From Steromphala cineraria (Eukaryota; Mollusca; Gastropoda; Trochida; Trochidae): a DNA stretch of 64,000 bases. A program made the position numbers and the translations under genes. Below the pieces are notes generated by a model. It was not told the DNA's origin. It ran no database searches and saw only the letters and a list, made by a program, of their open reading frames with translations. The DNA is taken from positions 34,173,607 to 34,237,606 of the forward strand of contig OU744724.1 in assembly GCA_916613615.1 (NCBI GenBank), given 5' to 3'. Each line of letters begins with the position of its first letter. Positions within the stretch are counted from its first letter, which is position 1. Shown here piece after piece: positions 26,364 through 38,677 of this stretch.

Positions 26364-27589
26364 GAATAACGAACTAGAGTAAAGAAACCTGTACCACCAT
26401 GGCAGAGACGTCTCCAGTTTTCTCTGAGTCTGTTCATGCCGTTACCGTTTATGCAGCACAAAGAAAGTTACGAGACAAATTGATGTCTGAAATCAACAAT
26501 GAAGATTCGCGATCTTTAAATTAGAATCTGATTATATTTCCGCCCATTTGACCCCGATATAAAAGGAACAGTCGATGTTCCTGACTTTTTGACCGGCGAT
26601 CTAAGAAGAAGAAATCTCTAGAGAGGATCGCTTTCCTTAAGACGTGATGGAGGGGACGTTGGAAAGAAAAATATTGAAATTCATTACAGTATCAGTTGGC
26701 ACGGGGTAAAGGGGTGATCTGCCCGGTCATTGGTGGTACCATGGAATAAGCGTTGTAGAAGCAATGCGATATGTAGATGGTATTAATATTGAGGCGGCTT
26801 CATCGAGATAACAATAGAAGCCGTGACCATACGGAGGCAGAGTCACGGCTTTCCACGTCTAAATCAGTTACATCGAGATTTTATAGTCTCAAAGTTCATA
26901 AACACGATCGGCAATTTGGATTTGGATTGCAAACTTGTGAGGGCTGCGATTATAGGAAAGATTGTTTTGAAAGCTTTGATTGAATTTTGAAAATCCCGGC
27001 GATGAATTGACAACGTCTGTGGAGAAATTAGTTCGATGTTCTGATGGAATGAAAAATGGCAGTTTCCGAGTTTATGTACATTAACATCTAAGGGTTTCAG
27101 GATTGTTAAATACCAGGGCCAAAATTATTTTTGGATTTGCCTCTGCTGTTAGCTTTACGAGTAAATATTTTGGAACAAAATTAAACTTAAGATCTGCAAT
27201 TTTGGGTTTTTTTTAACGAACTAATAATAGTACAGTCTTGTTTATGAATTCAAATGAAATTGAAATTTGAGATGAACTATAAAGCCTACTTTTCTTTACA
27301 CAGTACAAAAAGGTTTTAGTACACGTTTTACTTTGAGAGAAGTTTCAAACTCGATTTTTTACTTTATTTCAATCCGTCTCGAACTGAATGAATACCATGT
27401 TGAGTGTCATAACAAATATAAACGATCTTATGTTTTCCCCACTCGACAGATATATTAGACAAACAGACATCATGATGCTTTCCTCACATTCGAATTCCTT
27501 CTCACAATGCGGTTGGTTATGTAATCTCTTGAGGAATTTAAGTTACGTAAAAAACAGGGGAGATAAGCAAAGTTATGGATGTAAATCAC

Positions 27590-27950
27590 CTTCTTCCCCC
27601 CGAGGCAGGAGAGTGTCACAAGGGGAGGCCACTCCATACAGGTGGCCAAGGCTGTCATGCGCTGACTTGGCTGACTCAACTTGGGTCAAAGGTCATCTTC
27701 TTTACGAGAAAATTGTTTGAACAGTCATAGTTATTGCCCATATATATTTCATTATTGCTCTTGAAAAACATAGGCAGAAATTTGGCAAGATAAGCGAGAA
27801 ATTCTACACGCCTTTGACAACACTTCAGATGCGGGGAACTCGTGTGTTCACGTATCCGGTTGCGCCTGCGCAGTTGGAGATTACTCGCGGAGTAAGATAA
27901 GGACTGATAACGCAGGTGGATGGATATATCAGTGCGCACGTGTAGGACGA
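27590..27950. promoter_or_regulatory. Candidate enhancer or promoter cluster
   Basis: A GC-richer island holding a perfect AP-1 site TGACTCA (27,672-27,678), a DR1 nuclear-receptor element GGGTCAAAGGTCA (27,683-27,695), an NRF1-like TGCGCCTGCGCA near 27,862-27,873, a GATAAG near 27,896, and GCGCACGTG near 27,934. Individual sites are short; the clustering in an otherwise AT-rich desert makes regulatory function plausible. No coding exon is visible beside it. Confidence 0.35.
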
Positions 27951-28269
27951 CATGCAGATAATTCCGTAATATTGTTTAATTGTTGTATGCTAGATATAAA
28001 CTGCATCCAAATGGGACAAGTGTGATAAGGTAATTGAAACACCTTTGATTTAACTTCATTCTTATCAAAATTGCGACATAGATGTGAGAGAAGGATAGTT
28101 TATTCGACGATAGTCACAGTAACTATCCAACAATTCAAGCATTGGCAAAAACAGAGTGACTAAACCTATTTAAACATCGATTTAAACAAGTCCTCCATGG
28201 ACGAGAGTCAAAATATAAATGGCGTTAATTAAATTGTTACAAGTCGTAACATTGTGACCCATCTGAGTA

Positions 28270-28460
28270 TTCTGTAACCCAGGCTCTGGAGCAAAACTTT
28301 TCAATTAACGACCAACTAGTCTAGAAAAGTATAGCAAATCTAGCTTGGCTGAAGTTACAGCTATTCTGGGTTCCTTTTTGTAATAATAAATGAATTGGTT
28401 AAAGATGTTTTCAATATTGAAAAACAATACTTTTGAGATGTTCTGAAATGTTAGTCTACA
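28270..28460. repeat. Dispersed repeat family C, copy 2
   Basis: Shares blocks with the stretches at 24,361 and 38,071: GACCAACTAGTCTAGAAAAG, TATAGC-AATCTAG, TTCTGGG and CAATATTGAAAAACAATAC. It abuts the inverted-repeat MITE that starts at about 28,496. Confidence 0.65.
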
Positions 28461-28495
28461 TCTTGAGTTGAGGAACAAGTTTGTTCTTCATACTG

Positions 28496-28990
28496 ATATT
28501 TTTTCACACTTGCTCGATTAAGAAATGACCAATTTCATATTACTTTATTTAGTGTTATAAAGTGATTTTCTCTTAAATGAAACGAATCTGACAACATAAA
28601 TGTCGTGTACGAGTTCCTTGATGGCAACTTCTGAAGTGTGAATACAAATTCGGAAACACAACAAGAAAAGTGAATGAACATCAAATCATTTCTACATAGT
28701 AATCAAACAATTTAAAGGAAGCTACCTGTAGAATTTTGAATTTGAATAAAGTTCACTTATTCCCAACATAAGGTTTAAATTTGGTAAGCGAAATGCATTC
28801 TATCGTTTTCCATCAGGATGTTTCTTCTCACCTGCAAATGATTCGCCTTCCATTCGACACTCGAGTCATTTGCAGGTGAGAACAAACACAACATATTCGT
28901 TTCATTTAGGAGAAAATCACTTTACAAAACTTCCATAAGGTAATAAGAAATTGGTCATTTTTTACTCGAGCAAGTGTGAAAAAAATATTA
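28496..28990. mobile_element. MITE with ~90-bp terminal inverted repeats
   Basis: Left arm 28,496-28,590 and right arm about 28,895-28,990 are inverted copies sharing TTTTTTCACACTTGCTCGA, AATGACCAATTTC, AAAGTGATTTTCTC and AAATGAAACGAAT. Between them an inner hairpin (CTCACCTGCAAATGA near 28,830 and TCATTTGCAGGTGAG near 28,866) forms a second fold. No transposase is encoded. Target duplication is not clear, so the superfamily is unassigned. Confidence 0.78.
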
Positions 28991-29591
28991 CCATGCCTTT
29001 AACAACACCACGAATGTGATTCCACGTTATTCTTTCAACGAAGGTCTCAAGAAGAAACTCAATTTCAAAAATCAAAAACAATAAATTATAATGAATGATT
29101 TTTTTATCTGTAACGAAATTATTTCAATGAGACATACATTTCAAACAACAATAGATGCTGTCATGGTGACTCATATGATAAAATGAACGCAAATACAACT
29201 TCCAAGCTCCTGAGGACGTACAACAAGAATATTACGTTGCTGTAAACATGGCGACCAGTGTCCGGCATCTAGATGAAAGGTTCTCCTGTCACCGAGACAA
29301 AATAACAAATGGACAAGATCAAAGTGCTAGATAATTAGAAGAAGATGAGACTATTGTTTCTTCGTTAGGCCGATAGTGTAGCAATATTGTGATTCTCCAC
29401 CAGGAGAGCTGAACCTATTCCCGCGAGCTTCCCGACATTAATTTAAACAATGCCCTGGCCGACGTAAGATGGTGCTAAATAACATTAACATTCAGTTATC
29501 ATTGGTGTAAGGTAGATCTAGGTGATGTTGCCTTTGAATGCTTTATGTGATTTTGCCTTTCTGTAACGGATTTTAGTTTTTTATATCTACA

Positions 29592-29663
29592 ATGCACCCT
29601 GCTAATGGCTGATCGAAGTATTGCCCAGGAGGCGTAAAAGAATAACTCACTCTGACTCACTCA
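29592..29663 (-). mobile_element. Second gastropod-type retro-insertion
   Basis: Minus-strand copy of the insert at 20,084, reading GAGTGAG-TTATT-TTTTACGCC and GGGCAATA. It is flanked by the direct repeat TATATCTACA (29,582-29,591 and 29,664-29,673). It is only 72 bp long, again a severely truncated product of target-primed insertion. Confidence 0.72.
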
Positions 29664-30236
29664 TATATCTACATTCTGGGCCATTTTGTTGTTTCCTCAC
29701 TCTAGCTGAGTTAAGGACACGGCAATATCCCGGTAAAAACGAAAGACAGTGACTTAATTTTCTATGAACATGATTTTGACGAAACGGTCTATTTTATGCT
29801 ACCTTTATATGTGTCACACTAATTTGATATGTTATATATCTGAAAAATCGTACCAACGTATATTTGAAAACATGTAGACGAGAACAGATCGGTTTTTTTA
29901 AATGGTGATTTCTTGTACTCATCTTTACTAATAAAAAAAGTCAAGTGTCAAATATATTTTCTTCCGAACATGTTTCTATGCAGATTTAAGCAGCAAATGA
30001 GTGAAATTGGTTTAGTATGATTTATCCGATTTTTAAATTCAAAGACCATGACAGTCAACTGAAAATTTATCAATCTAAGCCTAACTCAGGGTCAACAAAA
30101 CTGCATGCATCGCCCAAACGCAATGTAGTCTGGCTTTAGTTTTCCATGAATAATTTGAGCACAAAACTCCACATCTTTTGATCAATTTAAATCGGTCATT
30201 GTCAGACGTAAGCACGGCGATTCTTATAAAGGAAAG

Positions 30237-30356
30237 ATCATCGCTTGGCGGCAGGGTGGTTCCAGACAGATGTTTTCACACATTGGATACAATCAATTAA
30301 CTTCTGTGTTCCAAATTATTGCTCTGTGTAGAACCACCTTGCTGCCAAGCAATGAT
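30237..30356. mobile_element. Small MITE with 26-bp inverted repeats
   Basis: Left arm ATCATCGCTTGGCGGCAGGG and onward to GTGGTTC; right arm GAACCACCTTGCTGCCAAGC and onward to AATGAT. The arms pair with about three mismatches and enclose roughly 68 bp of AT-rich sequence. The whole is about 120 bp with no coding capacity. Confidence 0.75.
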
Positions 30357-30550
30357 ATTCGAATAGTAATTAAAACGATTTAACAAATGTCTATATAAAT
30401 CGTTTAATTACCATCCTTGTAAACAAGAACCCGAAATACTAAAGCAGAAATGCCAATAGTGTCGGGTTATACTGGGTATATTTACACATTTCTATACAAA
30501 GTGAAATATTGCTATGTTATACGCGAAACAATGTGAAAATTTAACTTTAA

Positions 30551-30948
30551 AGGGGCAGTAGCACTTTTTTGGAAATTTTCATATTTTCAATTTTTCACTG
30601 ATGATTGTTCGTAAATGCCAAAAGTGTTTCTTTTATAGTGTCAAAAATCTCATTACACAAACCACATATCCATAGTCAGAGAACACATTATAAAGATTCA
30701 CATATACATTATAAAATTCATTGGCGGCCATTTTTGTGTGAACACCCTTAATTCATTTTGTGTAAGAAAACGGAATCGCATGACTGAACTTTACATTATA
30801 TATTTGATTTATTACTGCTTCATTTAGTTTAGATACATTGTCTTTCAATTGGAACCATTTATTTTCATATTCCTGACATCACCGTTTATCCCCCCTTAGA
30901 AACGTGCTACTGCCCCTGTTCAAAGACGTATTTACGTCTTTGCCCTGT
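30551..30948. mobile_element. TTAA-flanked MITE (family A, copy 2)
   Basis: Same family as the copy at 3,709: AGGGGCAGTAGCAC at the left after TTAA (30,547-30,550), the shared TTGGCGGCCATTTTTGTGTG interior, and CGTGCTACTGCCCCT at 30,903-30,917. The right TTAA is not directly next to that end but at 30,949-30,952, after about 30 bp that includes the perfect palindrome CAAAGACGTA-TT-TACGTCTTTG (30,921-30,942). The right terminus therefore looks rearranged. Confidence 0.8.
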
Positions 30949-30999
30949 TTAAGGGCTTTCGTTATGAATTGTATTCCTAATGTAGGATACTGATGACAC

Positions 31000-31980
31000 A
31001 AAACCTTATAATGGTTAACAAGTAATAATCTCTACACTCTATTAGTTCAAAATGATATAAGATTTACACAAGTTTTCACTAGAAAGGATATATCAACTAT
31101 TATAAGCACTCTATTAGATGAAGTCCAAATGGAAATCAGAAACCCATAAAACAGACTTGGTTTATAAATGATATAAGATTAATAAAACATTTTTTATAGA
31201 TATGTAAATGGCTGGAGTAGTTTAGAAGATGGAGCCCAAACTGGAAGTCTATCAACAACACGGAACACACATGATCATAATATATACAGCTATTACAGTC
31301 AAATGATATATAAGATGTATACAGCAGTTCATTAGAAAGATGTTAATGACTGGAATAAGTACTCTGTTAAATAAATCCCAAACTGGAAGTTTATTAAGAA
31401 GCACGTGGCAATTACCTGTGCTATGTCCTCAATTACCTGGGCTAGGTAGGCCAGTCTCACCTGACTTCAGGCAGATCAGGTGTTGTCTTATTCAGGATGT
31501 TGAGTAAGAGTGGCCCTTATTCCGTACTAATTGTAGCAGTTAGGGAATAATTAAGAAACGTAATTGACAAACAGGAATTCATCAAACGATTACAATCTGA
31601 TTTATGCCTCAAAGGTCTCCCAATCGGATGAAATTCTTCAATTTTTGTTATATCTGGCACTGTTTGTTTTGTTTGTTTACCTGTATCCTAGCAACGTCTG
31701 TCATAAATAGACTGTGTATTAAGATTGATAAGTTATAATGACATAAGAAGACTGTCAGGTAAGGAAATGTATGCACACATGCAAATGTATGATAAAGCCC
31801 GTGATACTGAGGGTCTGTGTAATGAATGCTCTTCGTCCGTCAGGAGACACAATTAACGCCGTCCCATCACTGTCTGGCTGTCTGTAGGTCTCCACGTTAA
31901 AACACATAGGATTTTATATCTAAAATTCAAATTTTCAATCAAATTGGAAAATATCAACTTCCCATCTAAATTTCAAAGTT
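31000..31980. other. Non-coding AT-rich sequence
   Basis: Contains diverged repeated phrases such as GATATAAGAT-TA and ACTGGAAGT-TAT (31,050-31,400), which hint at an old degenerate tandem structure with a period near 120 bp. I cannot define units confidently. No gene is recognised. Confidence 0.4.
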
Positions 31981-31982
31981 GA

Positions 31983-32225
31983 TAATAATAATAGTCCGTT
32001 TGTAAGCGCTTTTCCATGCTAGGCATGCTTAAATGCATATATTATATCATTACCCTGAAGGAATAGTGTTTTCAGTGCCGCTATTCAGCGCTCTGCGCGA
32101 CCAGATAAGTCCATTCATTCCCGTGTTCAGGTAACCATTTGTACAGCTGGGTAGACTGAGTTCAATGTCGATGAAGTGCCTTGCCAATGGGCACAACACA
32201 GAACAAGCCCCAAAGTTATGTTTTC
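31983..32225 (-). mobile_element. SINE fragment, 5'-truncated
   Basis: Minus-strand relative of the full SINE at 39.77-40.09 kb. It shares the TTATTATTATC tail, AAGCGCTT, the CCTTCAGGGTAAT block, CAGCTGTACAAATGG, CAGTCTACCCAGC and GGCAAGGCACTTCATCGACA. Similarity fades before the tRNA-like head, so this is a truncated or eroded copy. Confidence 0.7.
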
Positions 32226-32229
32226 TAAG

Positions 32230-35200
32230 AAAGAGATTTCATAATGTGATTTTCGTTGGCTTATACGATTTGATCGTTCAAGATGAACTGTTGTGTAGTT
32301 GTAGTTGTCAAGCATCGGGGTTCTTACACGTTTTACTTGCATTTGCAAACCGTTTATAAACAAGGAAACAACCATATAATGAAACTTGTCTCTTAACCCA
32401 CTTATATATTATGTATATATATATATAGCCGCTATCTCGCCAATAACAGTCATCCAAGCCATTTCTTCAAACATTACAGTTTTGATATTATGTTCTTTAA
32501 AAAGTATGGTAGTTAATATATGGAATATGTTTGCCCTTCTTTTTTCCCTGAATCCAACCATATCTCGCCTACCTGATTGTAGTCTTGCATGGACATGTAC
32601 GCATCAAGTTGAAAATATTTCTGCATCCTCTAGAATGTGAACCGAACGAATTATCTCTTTGCAACTACGACAATGTTTACATTGTATGTCTTGTCTATAA
32701 AGTAATCCACTCGAAACAGAGGATATGTGGGAATAATTGATTTTAATAACGTCTACAAGAGAAAAAACTATTGTCATGATCCTAGTTTGTCTAAATTTAT
32801 ATAGGTTGAATGCGTACACCTTATAAATCCTTAATTTGAATATCTGATTTATACGAAAGTGCAGGTGTTGAGGTAACAACTGATGAAGTTGTAGCAGAAA
32901 AGAGAAACTTTTATCTTTCAACTTCTTTGTTGCATTAGAAACGACGTTTCTATAATATTCTTGTTTCATGGTGACAAGCGATATCAGAACTATATTCAAA
33001 ATGCCACGTTCATTGTAAAAGAAGATGAACTATCAATAAATTTAAATTATCAATAACAATAACTTCGAAACTGACAACGAATACATTAAATGACACATTA
33101 AAAAAAGGTTATTTCGTTGAAGAAGAACCTTTCTCCAGGCACGATCATACGGTAGTTTGAGAAACAAAACACATAATGGTCCGGGCTAGCGATGTTCAAT
33201 TTATAATTCAGAACATTGTTGAAACCGTACTTATGAAGCTTAAGGGTCTCAACACATAAATTCTATTCGTTAAAAATCGTTAAAGAACCGATTTTCCGTA
33301 TACACCTAATCCATACTTATATGTTCTAAAGGACATCTTCTGGGGTTTTTGTGCTCTTTATTCAAGTACAAGCAATGTTTGTACAATTTTGTTTCTTTTA
33401 AAATCTCTGAGATATTAAGCAGGGGGACACTCAAGACTCAACACTAAGGTTAACGTTAGCGCCATCTCTTGAAATTGCTCTAAGATTACCTTCGGTGACT
33501 TAGGTCACTTTCGTGTTTTGTCCAACGGGACCCGGGTCCGGTTTCCTCTGGCTTGTGGTGATGGCAGATGTCCTGGAGACGATTTGTACATTGTGACACA
33601 GTAGCTCTTCATCTGGCAGTGCTTCCAGTCGCTCTTTGATCTCCAGAAGAATCAAACCAGGCAATGGCCCACTTCGTAATTAAAACACGACGTTAAGTGA
33701 CATGTTGAATAGTAAACTTGACATCACGCTGTCGCCTCGAGTTAGTTGGCCAAGAACAGCGACACATTTCTCTCTAGTTGGAACTTAGATGTTGGTAAGC
33801 AAATTCAACGAAACTTGGCTAAGATTTTTTTTTCTAGGTTGGTTAGGGGCAATGCCCTTATAAAGAGGGGTTAAAAGGTACCGATTCATGTAATGACACA
33901 AAGGCTAAAAATGTCCAGTTTACATGAAGTAACAAAATTCCAGATAAACAATCCAAGGTATCCATACCAATTTGTTGAAAATGATGAAAAATAATTACTA
34001 AATTTATCTTTAAGAAGTTCATCGTTTCCAATCATGCTTCTTAGACCAAGTGGTAATTTGAGTTAAAATATAGATTCCATAGACAACAAATATCAAGGGT
34101 AAGCAAATGTAAGTATACGTATTTATTACGATAGCGGGATTAGATGTCAACCAATTTTTTTGAACATGCATAAAGGCTAAGAGTATTGATGGACATTCCA
34201 TATCATGACTAGTTTACAAAGTCAAAACTAATATCCTATACAAAATCGCCGTACTTGTTAACAATATTCCGTGTGTTTTCTCAACACCTCGTTACGTTTT
34301 CAGCACTTGACCAAACGGCTCCTGAACCTGTGTGACGGAAACAGGTGCTCGGAGGAAATAATACGATATAACGGAGATGTCTTGATACTAACAGGCAACT
34401 AAATACCTGCTTCGTGACTTTGTGGCCAAATATTCAGGCGAGGAGGCTCCAGTTTCACAAGAGCTCGGCCATAAGTCGAAAATTTAATTCATTAACTTCG
34501 GAAGTGACTTCGTTAAAACACATTGATTTTTTATGAATTGTATACCAATGTGTAATGTTGGTTTGATCACGGATGTGTTTTGTGTGATAAGAACAGTGGC
34601 TTGACTCCACTAATGAGGCTGGCTACTGGAGTAAATCACCTTGTAGCTGAGAACTGACACAATGTTGTACATCGATCTTGTTGTATTATAAGTTCTTGTT
34701 TGTGTTAACTGGTTGCCTTTTCTGTTCACAAGATTCAGGGTTTCTTTCTCAATAAAAGTCACGATTCGATCAATAAATAAGCAATTTCACCAATCTTAGA
34801 ACAGGTTGTCACTAGTCACTGTTCAGTGTTTCCGACTTATTCTCAATATATCAAGAAATTCACTTCAAATATTTTCTTGATACCCTCTTATGCATAAATT
34901 AATTTTTATAAGAAGTAATTGCTTGTTTTTAGCAGTCCCCTCTTGGTTACAAGATTCAGGCTTGTTAAAACATTCTAAATAAATATGATGTAAAAAAAAT
35001 AATCTAAGTTCTTGACATTTTATTGAACTTCGATCGTTTTATTTACTTAGTAGTTGTTGTCGTGAGTTCCGTTGATAGAGCTGCCAAATAATTCTAAATG
35101 AAAATTATTTATATTTATAAAGGATTAAAGATCAAAGATCTCTTTGAGATGTTTTTCGTATTTTTTTTCAAATATGCAGTAATAAACATTAGTATTCAAA

Positions 35201-36455
35201 TCGTATACCATCAATATTATTTAAATGAATAACAACTCGTTGGATACATTACACAAGAAGCTATATGGTAAATTGAATATATAGGTTAAATTCATGATGG
35301 GATTTCAAGTCGATTATTACTCGACTGCTGAAGTACTGCTATCGAAGGTGATGCTTTTACGATGATGTTCCTCCAAAACCAAAAAAGACTCATATAAAAC
35401 AACATCATTTTGTCCATCCAAACATGTTAAAATTGGCAGATTTGTTATAATTTTTGTTATTTGATTACAAAAATCATACAGTTCTAAAAAGATCTGCCCA
35501 TGTTTTATCCTGGCCATGTTGATAATATCAGAATATATCTTGAAACATAATGTTAGTTACACTTAATTATTGTCAAATTCATGTATTACATATGCGTGTA
35601 GACATTATTATGTAAAATGTATTGTACTACAGGCCTGTGCCCTTTCAGTACTGGTAATAAATTGAAATATTCCTGACACCATAAAAACATATCATCGGGT
35701 TAGATAAAATCGTAAATGGAATCATTTGATATATCTTGATTACGACATATTGACTTCAATGTAAATGTATCATGAACCATTGAAAAGCTCCGTTGGTTAG
35801 GAATTGCAGCGCTATACCATTAAGTGTTGCGAATTTGTATGAAGAGATTAGTATATTTCATAATTTTGATATGCAGACATATAAAGACCAATTGATAGTA
35901 TAAATCAATGATAAGGATTCTTTTAAAGAGCAACATATGGTCGTATGGCAAATGACTCTAAATGTAAGGAGCAGGGTCGGGCATTTGTTCAAATAGAAGG
36001 AGGATGCTTATGCAAGGGTAAGTTTTCAAAGTGAGAAGATGGAAGACAAATCGGACAAGCGATGCAGAAAGTTAAAATAATGAACTACGATTCTAATGCA
36101 GTTTTTGCTAATGAAGTTGGTTTTATTTAAACTGCATTTTAAGAAGGTCAGCGTGTTCGGTTGTCCATCAGGTTTTAGCGACCAAAGTGTCCTCCCTTAT
36201 GCTTTCTCTATAACAGCAGTAGATTTTTTTCTAAAATCTTTATTTCTTTATTTCTGCTGATTATGATCAAATTTGGAATACATGTCAGTCAAAAAATAAA
36301 AGAGGCGATCTATAAGTTCAAAAATTTAACTTTTAATTTTCTAAATTTTGTATTAGGTAATATCAGCGATTCGAACCTCGGTGATGCTGTTCATATTTAC
36401 ATTTTATGAAATTACAGCTGCAGTTTCCATGGTACTGATTTTGTATTAGTTTTTT
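32230..36455. other. Non-coding stretch with one coding-like fragment
   Basis: Most is AT-rich without recognisable content. On the minus strand at about 33,509-33,691, between stops, one frame reads as protein-like (GLILLEIKERLEALPDEELL and later IVSRTSAITTSQRKPD). I do not recognise it; it could be a relic of a mobile-element gene or an isolated exon. A 66-codon minus frame at 35,317-35,517 has no recognisable feature. Confidence 0.4.
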
Positions 36456-36461
36456 TATCAG

Positions 36462-36745
36462 ATGGAAAAAATAACAATGCTGTTGCCAAGTTTAGTTCAC
36501 TTTTAGAAAATTGTGCATAAAATATCATTACTGACCCATGGTTAGTGAAAATTCATCTTTTTTCAACAATGTTTTGGAAATAAGGTTTATTTGAAAAAAA
36601 TGGAAAAAATAACAATGCTGTTGCCATTTTAATTCACACATAATAAAATCTGTCATTGTGCAAAAAAGATAATTACTGACCCATGGTTGCTGAAATTTCA
36701 TATTTTTTCAACAATTCCAGTATTTTTGTTGGAAATAAGGTTTAT
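36462..36745. repeat. Two-copy direct repeat (~138 bp)
   Basis: The phrase ATGGAAAAAATAACAATGCT occurs at 36,462 and again at 36,600. In both copies it is followed by GTTGCCA, TTACTGACCCATGGTT, TTTTTTCAACAAT and GGAAATAAGGTTTAT. It is a local duplication with small indels and no coding content. Confidence 0.85.
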
Positions 36746-36749
36746 ATCC

Positions 36750-38065
36750 AACGATATTGGAATGGTTTGGGTATTCTTGTGAGCTCATTCTGCTAAATCC
36801 TTCTCCGTGTTTAGGGCTTTATTGGAGGTAATTCTGACCATATTGTCATTAGGCAACTCTTATTGTTTTTGACTTTTCAAATATTCGAAAACAAATTCTG
36901 TGAATGTCCATACTGCTGTAGCATATGACTATAGCCAGAAGTCAATTACTTAACGTATGATCATTTCGCTTTAATCAATTGAATTACTTACATCAAAAGA
37001 AATAATATTCGCTTTACTTTCTCAATATATATATTCATAATTTATTTATCGTAAATAAATCATGTTTTTGGACATTAAACATCAGGATTTTTTAAAACGC
37101 AAATACCCAAATTAATATAGTGGTATTTGAATAGAATGTACTTACCTAATCAGTTTTATAATGATGTAATAATATACTATACCACTTTAGCTGACACCTT
37201 GCTTTAACTCTTTTGATTAGGTTTATTTTCACGGATTGTTCAACACGTTTCTTATTAAGCCATAATAACTATGAAAGAACTGTTTTAATCAAGCAGATCT
37301 TTATTAGATATTATGACTATATATCGTTAAACATACGCTAACATATCGATCAAGCATCAATAAAGTTGTTTTACTCTACATGATATTTAAAACCAGATAT
37401 TGTAAAGTAGATAGGGTAGGTATATGGTAGACTCAAATGTAGCGTATGAAGTATGTAATGTGATTACTGTGACTTCGTTTACATTTTTTTCAAAGGCTTT
37501 GATTTTATGTGTATTAGTCAATCTAGACTTGAAAAATTAGGAACTTGACTGTAGTTAAGGTTCCTATCTAATACACAATGAAGCAGGATTAGGTGCCTAA
37601 AACAAATGCATCCTCTATTATTTTGACAGCCTCTTGACAGGAGATGGTATATTCATTTTCTTCCACTCTCCAAAGTCGCCTCTTTTAATAATAACGGTTC
37701 CTTTGATTTTGTGTCGTTGCCTTGCATGGTTGTCTGAATCGATTATTGAATAATCAACATTAAATGAAGTGTGAAGGGCTTTGTTCATATTGCATAGAGG
37801 CGTCGAGTCTAAGGTGGTACACATCTATGAGCTTATTGAATAAATAAATAAGGGATATCTCATCAGGTTGTCAATAAAGATATGTATCATTTTTCATATT
37901 GAGTTTTTGTCTGGTGTGGCGATAGTTCAATTATTAGGCTAGTGAAAAGGCTTCCTTGAACAGATATGTATTCAAGTATTTTATAAACAGTTCTAGTGTT
38001 AGTGTACCTGGAAAAAATATAAAAAGTTATAAAATAATGAGAAGCATGGATGTATGAATAATATA
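36750..38065. other. Non-coding AT-rich sequence
   Basis: No gene or defined repeat recognised. A 68-codon minus-strand frame at 37,618-37,824 shows no motif and no exon context. Confidence 0.45.
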
Positions 38066-38070
38066 CATTA

Positions 38071-38255
38071 GTCTGTCATCCAGACCCTAAAGCAAAATTG
38101 AAGACCAACCAAGTCTAGAAAAGTATAGCTAGTCTAGATTGCTCAGCTGAAGTTAAATCATGTTCTGGGCTCCATTTTGTTATAATACATGATTTGTTTA
38201 TAATAATTGTCAATATTGAAAACAATTCTTCTGAGACTAAATGTTAGTCTATATA
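38071..38255. repeat. Dispersed repeat family C, copy 3
   Basis: Third copy of the family at 24,361 and 28,270, with CTGTCATCCAGACCCTAAAG, GACCAACCAAGTCTAGAAAA, GTTCTGGGCT and TTTTGTTATAATACATGA. It runs directly into a Tc1-like MITE at 38,264, which may have inserted in or beside it. Confidence 0.68.
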
Positions 38256-38263
38256 CATATATA

Positions 38264-38677
38264 CTACAAGCCAAAAGTTTAGACTCAATGCATAATGTGT
38301 AATGTCTTATTTTCTAGTGCAATTATCGTAAAAAAATAGAGACTCTATTCTTCATGATTGACGATAAATGCAGTAACCTTGATGTGAGGAAAGCTTGACA
38401 ATTTCATTCAACCCCGATAATGAAACACAGTCCCCGAAAAGAAGAGGGTCATAAGGACGTAAAAAGTTGCATTTTTAACTATGTCCATGGCATATCCTAA
38501 GCATTTGTCAGTTAGGTTTCATGATGCTCATGTTCAAGTCACTAGGTCCACTAGTGACAAATGCATGTCACTTTGGTAATAAGTTGAGGCTTGAGCAAGC
38601 ATAAATCAGTTTTACAATGCCCGCTAATACAATTTTATAGCTTCATTTGATGGTGAGTCTAAACTATTGTCGCGTAG
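38264..38677. mobile_element. Tc1/mariner-like MITE
   Basis: A 414-bp element bounded by TA dinucleotides. The left terminus is CTACAAGCCAAAAGTTTAGA and continues CTCA; the right terminus is the inverted TGAGTCTAAACTATTG-CG-GTAG. The GCCAAAAGTTTAGACTCA motif is typical of Tc1-superfamily ends. The interior has no transposase frame, so it is non-autonomous. Confidence 0.78.

Noticed and set aside
35317..35517. 66-codon minus-strand frame with protein-like look
   Set aside because: No homologue recognised, no exon boundaries, isolated in AT-rich sequence.
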